From an uncultured Subdoligranulum sp. (GTDB taxonomy: Bacteria; Bacillota_A; Clostridia; Oscillospirales; Ruminococcaceae): a stretch of 18,698 nucleotides of DNA. The DNA lies in contig NZ_CALADU010000267.1 in NCBI RefSeq assembly GCF_937890665.1, positions 1 through 18,698 on the forward strand, in the 5' to 3' direction. Positions 1 to 6,712 of the stretch are shown here, piece by piece; position 1 is the first letter of the stretch; each line of letters starts with the position of its first letter. The notes under the pieces are model-generated. The model made no database searches and was not told the origin of the DNA. It saw only the letters and a list, made by a program, of their open reading frames with translations. The translations under genes were made by a program, and so were the position numbers.

Positions 1-2101
1 CCGGGTACTTCTGGAAGCGGCGCAGGGCGTTGAGGTAGTGCTGCCGGGCCAGGACGGTGGTGGGCACCAGCACCGCGGCCTGCTTGCCGTCCAGCACGCA
101 CTTCATCATGGCCCGGAAGGCCACCTCGGTCTTGCCGTAGCCCACGTCGCCGCACAGCAGCCGGTCCATGGGTACGGGAGACTCCATATCCTTTTTAATT
201 TCCTGGATACACCGCAGCTGGTCGTCGGTCTCGGTGTACTCAAACTGCTCCTCAAACTCCCGCTGCCAGGGGGAGTCGGGGGAGAAGGCGTAACCTGGCT
301 GGCGCTGGCGCTGGGCGTAGAGCTCGATAAGCCCCTTGGCCAGGTCCTGCACTGCCTTTTTTGCCCGGGTCTTGGCCCGTTCCCAGTCAGTGCCTCCCAG
401 CTTGGAGAGCTTTTTCGTCTCCTGGGCGTCCTCGCCGCCGCCAATATACTTGGAAATGAGGTCCAGCTGGGTGGCGGGGACGTAGAGCACGTCGGAGCCG
501 GCGTAGGCGATCTTCACATAGTCCTTTTCAATGCCGTCGGCGGGCATCTTCACCATGCCCACGTAGCGGCCCACGCCGTGGTGCTCGTGGACCACCAGGT
601 CGCCGGGGGAGAGGTCGGCATAGGATTTGAGCTTCTGGCGGTTGGTGGTCTCTTTTTTTTGCCGGGGCCGCTTTTGGGGGGCGGCCTGGCCCTCGGTGAT
701 GACGGCCAGCTTCAGGTCGGGGTATTCCATACCGCCGGACAGGCCGCCCACGGTGAGCATGATCTGTCCCGGCTTGGGCAGGGTCTTGGGAGAGAACTCC
801 ACCCCGGAGTTCACCTTCTGCTCCCGCAGAAGGGTCTGAAGGTTCAGCGCCCGCTGCTCCGAGGACACCAGCACCAGTACCCCGAACCCGGCAGACTGGT
901 AGTGGCTTAAATCCTGCACTGCCGTCTCCAGGCTGGCTCCGAAGGAGGGGAGCTGCTTGGCCATCAGGGACAGCACACACCGGGGGGGCGTGGGGTAGGT
1001 GGAGAGGGTAAAGGAGTCCAGATAGGCCACCGGCCAGTTCTCCAGCACCTGGTTGAGCTGGGCAAAGGAGCGGGACAGGTCGCCGCAGCTGCCGTCCAGC
1101 TCGCCACGCTCCAGCAGGGTCTTTACATCCTCCTCCATCTGCCACTGGTAGGTTTTGGCCCGCTCGGCCACCCGGCTGCTCTCGGAGAAGAGAACGCAGG
1201 CGTCCAGGGGCAGGTAGTCGGCGGCGGTGGCCAGGGTGGGGTAGATGAGGGGGAGGTAGCGGTCCACAGCGGGGAGGGAGCGGCCCTGCTCCAGGGCCTC
1301 CCGGTCGGCCTCCAGGGTGGCTTTCAGCTCCTTGTGGCCGTCCTTCTCCGCTTTGGCGATGCGTTTGTCCAGCAGAGCCAGCAGGCCGCCCAGACCCCCG
1401 GGGGCCAGCTGGGGTAGCGTTTCCGCGCCGGGCAGGAGGACCGCCCGGTCCAGATTCTCCGTGCGCCGCTGGGTGGCCGGGTCGAAGGAGCCCATGGCGT
1501 CCACCTCGTCACCCCAGAACTCGGCCCGGACCGGGGCGTCCATGGCGGGGGAGAACACGTCCAGGATGCCGCCTCGCAGGGCAAACTGGCCGGGACCCTC
1601 CACCTGCTGGCAGCGGGTATAGCCGGCGGCAGTGAGACAAGCGGCCAGGTCGTTGAGATTGATCTGCTGACCGGTGGCCAGTTCCAGGGTGGCCTGTTTG
1701 AGGACATCAGGAGGCAGGGTGCGCTGCTGGAGGGCCTCCACCGAGGCCACCAGGCAGGGCAGTTCGCCCTCCGACAGAGCCCACAGCAGCTTCAGTCGCC
1801 GGTGCTCCCACTGGTGGGAGACGGTGGCGGCGTTGTGGAAGGTAAACTGCCGGGCGGTGAGCACCGGCACACTCTGGCCGGTGAAGAAGGCCAGGCCCCG
1901 GGCCATGCGTTCGCACTCGCTTTCATCGGCGCACACCACTACCACCGGCCGCTCCGAGGCCGCGCCCAGGGCGGCGGCAAAGTGGGCCCGGTGTACCGCA
2001 CCCAGGCCGGACACCGCCGCCGGGGACTGTCCCCCGTCCAACGCGGCCAGCAGCTGCTGGAATTCCGGCAGGTTTTGTAAAACAGAACGTAATATATTCA
2101 A
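1..2101 (-). CDS. mfd: Transcription-repair coupling factor Mfd, N-terminal 700 residues (3' end outside window)
   Basis: Mfd is a cytoplasmic ATP-dependent DNA translocase that removes stalled RNA polymerase at lesions and recruits UvrA. The frame is open from a TTG codon at 2101 to the window edge. Visible in order: a UvrB-like N-terminal module with GQFALRGGILDVFSP followed by VRAEFWGDEVD; the RNA-polymerase-interacting region with GDLVVHEHHGVGRYVG; and the start of the RecG-like motor with Walker A GDVGYGKT at residues 651-658 and motif Ia VLVPTTVLARQ. The family is about 1150-1180 residues, so roughly 450 C-terminal residues, including the DEEQ box, lie outside. The TTG start was chosen because AGGAG at 2111-2115 sits 9 nt upstream and no in-frame ATG is better placed. 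The gene is GC-rich, like the acyltransferase beside it. Identity is secure; the exact start is probable. Confidence 0.96.
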   Translation of the reverse strand, partial: MNILRSVLQNLPEFQQLLAALDGGQSPAAVSGLGAVHRAHFAAALGAASERPVVVVCADESECERMARGLAFFTGQSVPVLTARQFTFHNAATVSHQWEHRRLKLLWALSEGELPCLVASVEALQQRTLPPDVLKQATLELATGQQINLNDLAACLTAAGYTRCQQVEGPGQFALRGGILDVFSPAMDAPVRAEFWGDEVDAMGSFDPATQRRTENLDRAVLLPGAETLPQLAPGGLGGLLALLDKRIAKAEKDGHKELKATLEADREALEQGRSLPAVDRYLPLIYPTLATAADYLPLDACVLFSESSRVAERAKTYQWQMEEDVKTLLERGELDGSCGDLSRSFAQLNQVLENWPVAYLDSFTLSTYPTPPRCVLSLMAKQLPSFGASLETAVQDLSHYQSAGFGVLVLVSSEQRALNLQTLLREQKVNSGVEFSPKTLPKPGQIMLTVGGLSGGMEYPDLKLAVITEGQAAPQKRPRQKKETTNRQKLKSYADLSPGDLVVHEHHGVGRYVGMVKMPADGIEKDYVKIAYAGSDVLYVPATQLDLISKYIGGGEDAQETKKLSKLGGTDWERAKTRAKKAVQDLAKGLIELYAQRQRQPGYAFSPDSPWQREFEEQFEYTETDDQLRCIQEIKKDMESPVPMDRLLCGDVGYGKTEVAFRAMMKCVLDGKQAAVLVPTTVLARQHYLNALRRFQKYP

Positions 2102-2127
2102 AGCAAATCACTCCTAGTGACCTTATA

Positions 2128-2142
2128 TTCCATAATATGGAA
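2128..2142. promoter_or_regulatory. 15-bp inverted repeat just upstream of mfd
   Basis: TTCCATA and TATGGAA are perfect 7-bp arms around one central base, 26 nt above the mfd start codon. The repeat lies in the leader of the promoter proposed at 2261-2290. It could be an operator or a small RNA hairpin close to the ribosome site. It also contains a TATTAT that could serve as a -10 box for a nearer promoter, although no good -35 accompanies it. Its function is not known. Confidence 0.4.
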
Positions 2143-2160
2143 GTTATAGACGCGCCAATG

Positions 2161-2186
2161 CCCCCGTTTCCAGACAGAGACGGGGG
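2161..2186 (-). promoter_or_regulatory. Hairpin in the mfd leader
   Basis: CCCCCGT at 2161-2167 pairs with ACGGGGG at 2180-2186 around a 12-nt loop. It lies between the proposed promoter and the mfd start, so the leader RNA would fold here. There is no U-run after it on the minus strand, so it is not an obvious terminator. No known riboswitch consensus was recognised. Confidence 0.35.
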
Positions 2187-2260
2187 GTGGTACGATTTTG
2201 CGCCCGGGGAGACTTGCCTCAAACGTCTGCCGGGGCGGGGTTTTTTGAAAGGATACCCCT

Positions 2261-2290
2261 ATTTTACCCCAGAGAAAGGGGGTGTTACAA
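2261..2290 (-). promoter_or_regulatory. Candidate sigma-A promoter for mfd
   Basis: On the minus strand TTGTAA (2285-2290) is followed after 18 nt by TAAAAT (2261-2266). The -10 sits in GGGTAAAATAGGG, a 13-bp string also present at the acyltransferase promoter. It lies just past the acyltransferase terminator, as expected for an independent transcript. It would give mfd a leader of about 150 nt. Confidence 0.55.
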
Positions 2291-2314
2291 GGGAAATTTC
2301 GCTGCAGGCGCAGC

Positions 2315-2346
2315 AAAAAAGCATCCGTACTCCGGATGCTTTTTTT
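2315..2346 (-). terminator. Intrinsic terminator of the acyltransferase gene
   Basis: GCATCCG (2321-2327) and CGGATGC (2333-2339) form a 7-bp stem with a 5-nt loop, flanked by six A on one side and seven T on the other. The structure works in both directions, but it lies 28 nt past the acyltransferase stop codon on the minus strand, and no plus-strand gene needs it. Confidence 0.85.
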
Positions 2347-2374
2347 GCGTATGAAAAAGTTGTGAGTTGTGCGG

Positions 2375-3445
2375 TTATCCCTGGAGCAGGCGGCGCAGCA
2401 GGGGGATCCTGGACACGCAGGCGGCAAACAGGAAGGAGAGCAGGGCGGTCAGCACGCCCTGCAAAACCAGAGCGGCAGCCAGAGGCAGAGCGTCAGGCTG
2501 CAGATGGGTGATGACGTCCAGCACCAGAGGGTGGACCCAGTACACACCAAAGACCACCTGGGCGCACAGGCGCAGGGGCTTTTGGGCCGGGCGCAGCGCC
2601 TGGGCATGGCAGGAAAAGAAGGTGCGCACCCACACGAACAGGGCGGCGGCAATGAGATAGTGGGGGAAGGCGTAGCCGCTTTCAAAGGGGAGATAGCTCT
2701 GTTCCGGGCGGGCGTAGAGCAGATTCCCCACCAAATGCACGGCGTATCCTGCCACGCCGCCCAGATAGACCAAAAGCCGGGTCCGGCGGCTCAGCTCCTG
2801 CCGCCCCAGCAGCCAGCCCAACAGGACATACCCCACCAGTCCCTCCAGCATAGGGCCGAACAGCACAACCTGGAAGGGGAGGATTTGATTGAGGGCTGGA
2901 CGGAGGGTGGAGGAGAACAGAATGATGCCAAACAGAAGCAGAATCTGCCGGGGGGTGCAGGTCTCGATCAGCCGCCGCAGGAAGGGGCAGATCAGGTAGA
3001 TGCCAAGGAGCATGTAGATGTACCACATGTGGTACTTCACGCCCTGGCCCAGAAGAAGCTGCAGAAAGACCGACAGGCTGAGGGGCTGGGAGCCGGTGAG
3101 GACGGCCACGGCGAAGTAGATCCCATTCCAAACCACCAGAGGGATCAGCAGCTTAGGCAGCTGCTTTTTGTAAAAGGGCGTGATCTCTCTCAAGCGGGGA
3201 TCGTCCAGCATCAGGCAGCCGCTGATCATCAAAAATAAAGGCACACCCACCCGCACCAGCGGGTCCAGCACCATGCAGGCAAGCCAGGTGTTGGTTTGCG
3301 CCAGAGTGGGGCTGACCATGATGGGGGCAGTCACATGCAGTGCGATAACAAGAAGAATGGCCAGACAGCGTAGGGCGTCCAGATAGGGGATGCGGACCTG
3401 GTTTGGAGCGCCGGGTGCCCTGGTGAGGTCGGAGCAATGATCCAT
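2375..3445 (-). CDS. Acyltransferase family 3 membrane protein (WecH/OatA-like O-acetyltransferase)
   Basis: A 356-residue polytopic membrane protein of the Acyl_transf_3 family, whose members move acyl (usually acetyl) groups onto cell-surface sugars or peptidoglycan. Near the N-terminus it has the family signature YLDALRCLAILLVIALHV, whose His is the expected catalytic residue. It then has FLMISGCLML, a basic stretch FYKKQLPKLLIPLVVWNGIY and HMWYIYMLLGIYLICPFLR, followed by several further hydrophobic segments. No extracytoplasmic SGNH domain follows, so it resembles the short WecH type rather than full OatA. The ATG at 3445 was chosen because AGGAGG lies 8 nt upstream; an upstream extension to 3538 would lack an RBS and overlap the promoter. 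It is a single-gene transcript with its own promoter and terminator. The acceptor substrate cannot be deduced. Confidence 0.9.
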   Translation of the reverse strand: MDHCSDLTRAPGAPNQVRIPYLDALRCLAILLVIALHVTAPIMVSPTLAQTNTWLACMVLDPLVRVGVPLFLMISGCLMLDDPRLREITPFYKKQLPKLLIPLVVWNGIYFAVAVLTGSQPLSLSVFLQLLLGQGVKYHMWYIYMLLGIYLICPFLRRLIETCTPRQILLLFGIILFSSTLRPALNQILPFQVVLFGPMLEGLVGYVLLGWLLGRQELSRRTRLLVYLGGVAGYAVHLVGNLLYARPEQSYLPFESGYAFPHYLIAAALFVWVRTFFSCHAQALRPAQKPLRLCAQVVFGVYWVHPLVLDVITHLQPDALPLAAALVLQGVLTALLSFLFAACVSRIPLLRRLLQG

Positions 3446-3509
3446 GGTGGGTTCCTCCTGTTGCCAGCAGAGTGGACCGTGCCGGTACAGCCGCTGGAGA
3501 TTTGTCCCT

Positions 3510-3538
3510 ATTTTACCCGGGGCAGAGGGGGATTGCAA
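3510..3538 (-). promoter_or_regulatory. Sigma-A promoter of the acyltransferase gene
   Basis: TTGCAA (3533-3538), a 17-nt spacer and TAAAAT (3510-3515) read on the minus strand, about 65 nt ahead of the start codon. The -10 is embedded in GGGTAAAATAGGG, the same string found at the proposed mfd promoter. Confidence 0.7.
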
Positions 3539-3570
3539 GGCAGAGCGGGGGTTTTTAAGCAGATCCTAAG

Positions 3571-3609
3571 AAAAACAAAAAAGCACGGAAACAAGTTGTT
3601 TCCGTGCTT
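3571..3609 (-). terminator. Intrinsic terminator behind the tRNA-Val fragment
   Basis: AAGCACGGAAAC (3581-3592) pairs perfectly with GTTTCCGTGCTT (3598-3609) over a 5-nt loop, giving a 12-bp stem. On the minus strand it is followed by TTTTGTTTTT. It begins 4 nt past the CCA end of the tRNA fragment, so it is most simply the original terminator of that tRNA gene. Confidence 0.85.
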
Positions 3610-3612
3610 ATC

Positions 3613-3657
3613 TGGTGGACGATACAGGACTTGAACCTGTGACCTCCCGCACGTCAA
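3613..3657 (-). other. 3' half of a tRNA-Val(GAC) gene; probable attachment site of an integrated element
   Basis: Reading the minus strand from 3657 to 3613: anticodon loop TTGACGT (anticodon GAC, valine), 3' anticodon stem GCGGG, variable region AGGTC, T arm ACAGG-TTCAAGT-CCTGT, 3' acceptor strand ATCGTCC, discriminator A and encoded CCA. The matching CCCGC stem, D arm and 5' acceptor GGACGAT are absent; the sequence above 3657 turns into unrelated AT-rich DNA exactly at the anticodon loop. Tyrosine-recombinase elements commonly integrate in this part of a tRNA gene, leaving the displaced 3' end at one junction. Because this copy keeps the terminator, it is likely the displaced native end, and an intact tRNA-Val would lie at the far junction. 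An old deletion is the alternative. Confidence 0.8.
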
Positions 3658-3799
3658 TGCAAAAATTTTATTTTTTCTAATCTTTTTGCGTAGTTTCTAG
3701 GCATTTCTATTCCGAACAAATTGCTTTCCAGCACTTTTGAATCGCAGGATTTCCGATGGTTCCGGCTCCGTCTGTGGCTGGTTGTGTGGTCAACCGCAG

Positions 3800-3816
3800 A
3801 AACATGTTACATGTTT
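3800..3816. repeat. 17-bp inverted repeat near the attachment site
   Basis: AAACATG (3800-3806) and CATGTTT (3810-3816) are perfect 7-bp arms around TTA. It lies about 140 bp from the tRNA junction. Such repeats near att sites can be recombinase or regulator binding sites, but nothing here proves it. Confidence 0.45.
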
Positions 3817-3962
3817 GCCCTTTCAAAATAAATGTGTTTTTCCGCCCGCACCATGATATTTTAATACAGTGTTATCAAAGATAAGGAATTTCACTTTTAA
3901 CCGATTATCAAATAGCTCGATTGACAGAGCAGAAATAATGTACACTCAAGAACCACTACAAA

Positions 3963-3978
3963 CATTTCTCCAGAAATG
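3963..3978. repeat. 16-bp inverted repeat in the junction region
   Basis: CATTTCT and AGAAATG form perfect 7-bp arms around CC. There is no T-run on either side, so it is not a terminator. Function unknown. Confidence 0.35.
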
Positions 3979-4139
3979 CTTACATTACAAATACTCATCT
4001 TCTTCCAGCGTGGCAACATACCGTCCGCCATTTTTTCACCACGCTTTTTTGAAAAAGACTTCTTTATCAGTAGAGATTTATTTCTTCTGGCCAACTATGC
4101 TCATTGAACAGTAAAAAACACCCGCACTTTTCTATCGAA

Positions 4140-5039
4140 TCAGGCCCAGAGACGCTTTCTGAAGTTGCCCAGCACAGATGTGTCCTCGCTCATAATTACA
4201 AATACATTGGGATCATACACCTTTAGAATTTTTCTCAGAGCAAAAGCTTCTTTTTTTGAAACTACGGTAAGTACAATATCAGACGGTTCCTTGCTATAGG
4301 CACCGCTACCCACCCACTTGGTTACTCCCCGTCCCACATATTGAAACACTAGTTGCTCCATATCCTGGGATTTTGTAATAATCAGCATAGTCACGGTGAC
4401 ATTTTGCAGATGCATCCTATCCAATGTTAGATAGGTAACCGCACCGAAAATGACACTGTAAACCACAATATTTTGTTCAAAGAAAAATAACCCTATGCTA
4501 TAAACCACCACATTAATTAGCATGGCAATACGCCCCACACTAAAGTCGGCTTTTTGTTGCATGCAAAGCAATCCCAATATTTCCTCCCCACCCCCAGAAC
4601 AGCCAGCAGTCAGCGGAAGGCCCGCACCAATGCCGCACAGAATTCCGCCTATAAAACAGGCTGCAAACATTTCCTCAAAAATACTCTTTTCAGGAATAGG
4701 AATCAAGGCGAGAAACACACTATAAGAGACAATACAAAGAGCGGTTTTAGTAAAGAACCAGCGTCCAAACTTTGAAAAAGATACAATCAACAGTGGAACA
4801 TTTAATAAAAAATATAGGATACCCGCAAAATCTCCTACTTGATGAATTCCAGGAAACGAAAAGGCCAAAAGCATTCTCAAAAGCTGGGCAATGCCCAGAA
4901 ACCCTCCACTATACATGGCGTGTGGCAGGACAATCCAGTTCATAGAAGCGGAGAAAAGAAAAGTACCCATCAGGATCAGTAAAATATCCTGAATCGGATG
5001 TCCCCGCCGCAGATGTTCTAACTCAGGTTTTATATTCAT
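4140..5039 (-). CDS. YitT/DUF161-family membrane protein with C-terminal DUF2179 domain
   Basis: A 299-residue membrane protein of the YitT family, whose biochemical function is not established. The N-terminal two thirds carry about five to six hydrophobic segments with the family hallmarks MGTFLFSASMNWIVLP, MYSGGFLGIAQLL and GIGAGLPLTAGCSGGGEEI. The last 80 or so residues form the soluble DUF2179 domain, including SDIVLTVVSKKEAFALRKIL and DPNVFVIMSED. Length and architecture are normal for the family. It starts 71 nt after the permease/binding-protein stop, with a hairpin in between, and is probably the last gene of the solute-transport transcript. The RBS is modest (AAGGA about 9 nt before ATG). 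Placement in an osmolyte block hints at an envelope or osmotic role, but that is only context. Confidence 0.88.
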   Translation of the reverse strand: MNIKPELEHLRRGHPIQDILLILMGTFLFSASMNWIVLPHAMYSGGFLGIAQLLRMLLAFSFPGIHQVGDFAGILYFLLNVPLLIVSFSKFGRWFFTKTALCIVSYSVFLALIPIPEKSIFEEMFAACFIGGILCGIGAGLPLTAGCSGGGEEILGLLCMQQKADFSVGRIAMLINVVVYSIGLFFFEQNIVVYSVIFGAVTYLTLDRMHLQNVTVTMLIITKSQDMEQLVFQYVGRGVTKWVGSGAYSKEPSDIVLTVVSKKEAFALRKILKVYDPNVFVIMSEDTSVLGNFRKRLWA

Positions 5040-5063
5040 AAGATTTCATCCTTACGGTTTAAA

Positions 5064-5098
5064 GGGAGCAGTTCTGCCATATAAGCAGAACCGCCCCC
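5064..5098 (-). terminator. Intercistronic hairpin, possible leaky terminator
   Basis: A 14-bp stem (5064-5077 with 5085-5098, including two G-U pairs on the minus-strand RNA) closes a 7-nt loop and is followed only by UUU before AAACC. The weak U-tract suggests partial termination or protection of mRNA ends between the transporter genes and the YitT-family gene rather than a full stop. Confidence 0.5.
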
Positions 5099-5110
5099 CT
5101 TTTCTAAATT

Positions 5111-6712
5111 TCATGCAACAGGTACAAGATCATTTTCCACCAGGAAATGGTGAGCAACCTCAGAGGCTGTCATACCATCGATGTCAACTTGGGCGTTCAT
5201 AGCAGCCATGGTCTTGTCATCAATCTTACCGTCCATGCGAGAGAGAACTTCCTGCAGTTCCGGATCTGCCTGTAACAGATCCGCATCTACAAAGTTTACC
5301 GCATAGTAGGGAGGGAAAAAAGAAATATCATCTTCCAACATGGTAAGCCCCAACTTAGAGAGCAAGGCATCCGTTGCAAACGCATCCACTACATCTACTT
5401 CGTTGTTATCGATTGCCGTATAGCGTAGGCTAGCATCCAACCCTTTGACATCCTTAAATTTTGCACCGTAGTCCTTTTCCAAAAGTGGCAGACAGTCCTC
5501 CCGCTGGATGAACTCTACCGTGCATCCAAGACTTAACTCAGGAGATTTTTCCAGTAACTGTGACAAAGTAGATATACCGTATCGTTCCGCAGTCTCCGGT
5601 TTCACGCTCATCACATAGGTGTTATTAAACCCCAAGGGTTTAGAAGTTACTATGCCATGTTCCTCCAACATCATGTCATGCACCTTATTCCAAACCGCAT
5701 TTGGATCTGTGTCCACAGGCTGCCCCAAAAGGTTCATTAATGCAGTGCCGGTATACTCTACAAACATGTCAATACCGCCGCTCTCCAAAGAGCTAAAGCA
5801 GACGGATGCACCCGCAAGCCCAAATCGCTGTTCTACATGATAGTCAGTATTGGATTCGATCAGTTCTGTGTAAATCTCGCCTAGAATTTGTACCTCAGTA
5901 TAATTAGAGGTACCTACTACAATTGTCTTATCACTCGTTCCACTGGGGCGAATGATAAAACCATACGAAAAGACGGATGCCACCACCAGGGCACTGCATA
6001 GAAGTGCAGCAACAGCCTTTTTTCTCAGACGGATCTTCGGAGGTTGGTTCTTAATTTCGTTCTGAGGCAGTAGTCCTTCACTGGTAAAAGCTCGCTCTAC
6101 CCGCCCCAAGAGATAGTCCAGCGCCAGTGCCATCACCGCTGCAGCCACAGCTCCCATGACTGTCATTGGGTAGTTTTGTGAGTTCATGCCCAGCATAATG
6201 AACCAGCCAAGCCCTTTCGCTCCGGCGAAGGCCGCGATAGTCATCGTACTAACCGCCCCCACAGCAGCAATGCGGATACCAGACATAATGTATGGCATAG
6301 CCATAGGCAGTTTTACCCGGCGTAATTGCTGCATCCGATTTAGCCCAATCCCCCGCGCAACCTCTACGGAAACAGGTGAAATACTAGAAATACCAGTGTA
6401 TGTACTTTTCAGAATAGGAAGAAACGCATAAACAAATACCATAAAAATGGCAAGAGTCTCCCCCACATGCAAAATGGGAATTCCCAGTGCCAGTAATGCC
6501 ATACAAGGAATCGATTGCATAATATTGGCAAAGCCAATGATAATTTTTGAGAGCAACTTACTGTGGGTAATGAGAATACCAAGTGGAACGGCCAGGAGGA
6601 GGGCAAAAATCACCGCAAAACTAGTCATCGCCAGATGTCGAAGAAACTCAGTGACTAAATTATCCCATTCCTTCGCATAAATTGTAATATAGTCAATCAA
6701 TTGGTAGGACAT
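5111..6712 (-). CDS. Opu-type ABC transporter: permease fused to substrate-binding domain
   Basis: A 533-residue fusion. Residues 1-215 are a binding-protein-dependent permease with about five membrane segments and the coupling region EVARGIGLNRMQQLRRVKLP. A further hydrophobic segment near 235-255 leads into an external binding domain (about 265-530) of the OpuBC/ProX type, with IVVGTSNYTEVQILGEIY and FVEYTGTALM, where Tyr-Thr-Gly-Thr is typical of this fold. It would import a small quaternary amine such as glycine betaine, choline or carnitine. Fused proteins of the same shape also include ergothioneine importers (EgtU), so the substrate is open. ATG at 6712 overlaps the end of the ATPase gene by 16 nt, and AGGAG lies 9 nt ahead, implying translational coupling. 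The anchored binding domain replaces a separate lipoprotein. Confidence 0.92.
   Translation of the reverse strand: MSYQLIDYITIYAKEWDNLVTEFLRHLAMTSFAVIFALLLAVPLGILITHSKLLSKIIIGFANIMQSIPCMALLALGIPILHVGETLAIFMVFVYAFLPILKSTYTGISSISPVSVEVARGIGLNRMQQLRRVKLPMAMPYIMSGIRIAAVGAVSTMTIAAFAGAKGLGWFIMLGMNSQNYPMTVMGAVAAAVMALALDYLLGRVERAFTSEGLLPQNEIKNQPPKIRLRKKAVAALLCSALVVASVFSYGFIIRPSGTSDKTIVVGTSNYTEVQILGEIYTELIESNTDYHVEQRFGLAGASVCFSSLESGGIDMFVEYTGTALMNLLGQPVDTDPNAVWNKVHDMMLEEHGIVTSKPLGFNNTYVMSVKPETAERYGISTLSQLLEKSPELSLGCTVEFIQREDCLPLLEKDYGAKFKDVKGLDASLRYTAIDNNEVDVVDAFATDALLSKLGLTMLEDDISFFPPYYAVNFVDADLLQADPELQEVLSRMDGKIDDKTMAAMNAQVDIDGMTASEVAHHFLVENDLVPVA

Larger units (their letters stand above)
3658..4139. 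other. Gene-free junction between the tRNA fragment and the YitT-family gene
   Basis: About 480 AT-rich bases without a credible gene. The stretch beside the tRNA fragment is A/T runs. Two inverted repeats are present, at 3800-3816 and 3963-3978. On the minus strand around 4112-3985, two frames read like a decayed protein end: FNEHSWPEEINLY stops, then a second frame gives TDKEVFFKKAW, a TGA stop, and KNGGRYVATLEEDEYL. I do not recognise the family and it could be chance. No terminator with a clear stem was found after the YitT-family stop codon. Confidence 0.5.

Noticed and set aside
38..910. Plus-strand open frame of 290 codons opposite mfd
   Set aside because: Antisense to clear Mfd motifs, with Gly/Leu/His-rich low-complexity text typical of GC-rich shadow frames.
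528..1145. Minus-strand open frame of 205 codons within mfd
   Set aside because: It is a different frame of the same strand; the mfd frame, open from 2101 to the edge, carries the conserved motifs.
2369..3238. Plus-strand open frame of 289 codons opposite the acyltransferase
   Set aside because: Antisense to a well-supported membrane protein; Gln/Gly-rich and lacking any domain or RBS.
3913..3931. tRNA D-arm-like string TAGCTC...AGAGCA on the plus strand, considered as the missing tRNA 5' half
   Set aside because: Wrong strand for the tRNA-Val fragment; no GGACGAT acceptor before it and no anticodon stem after it.
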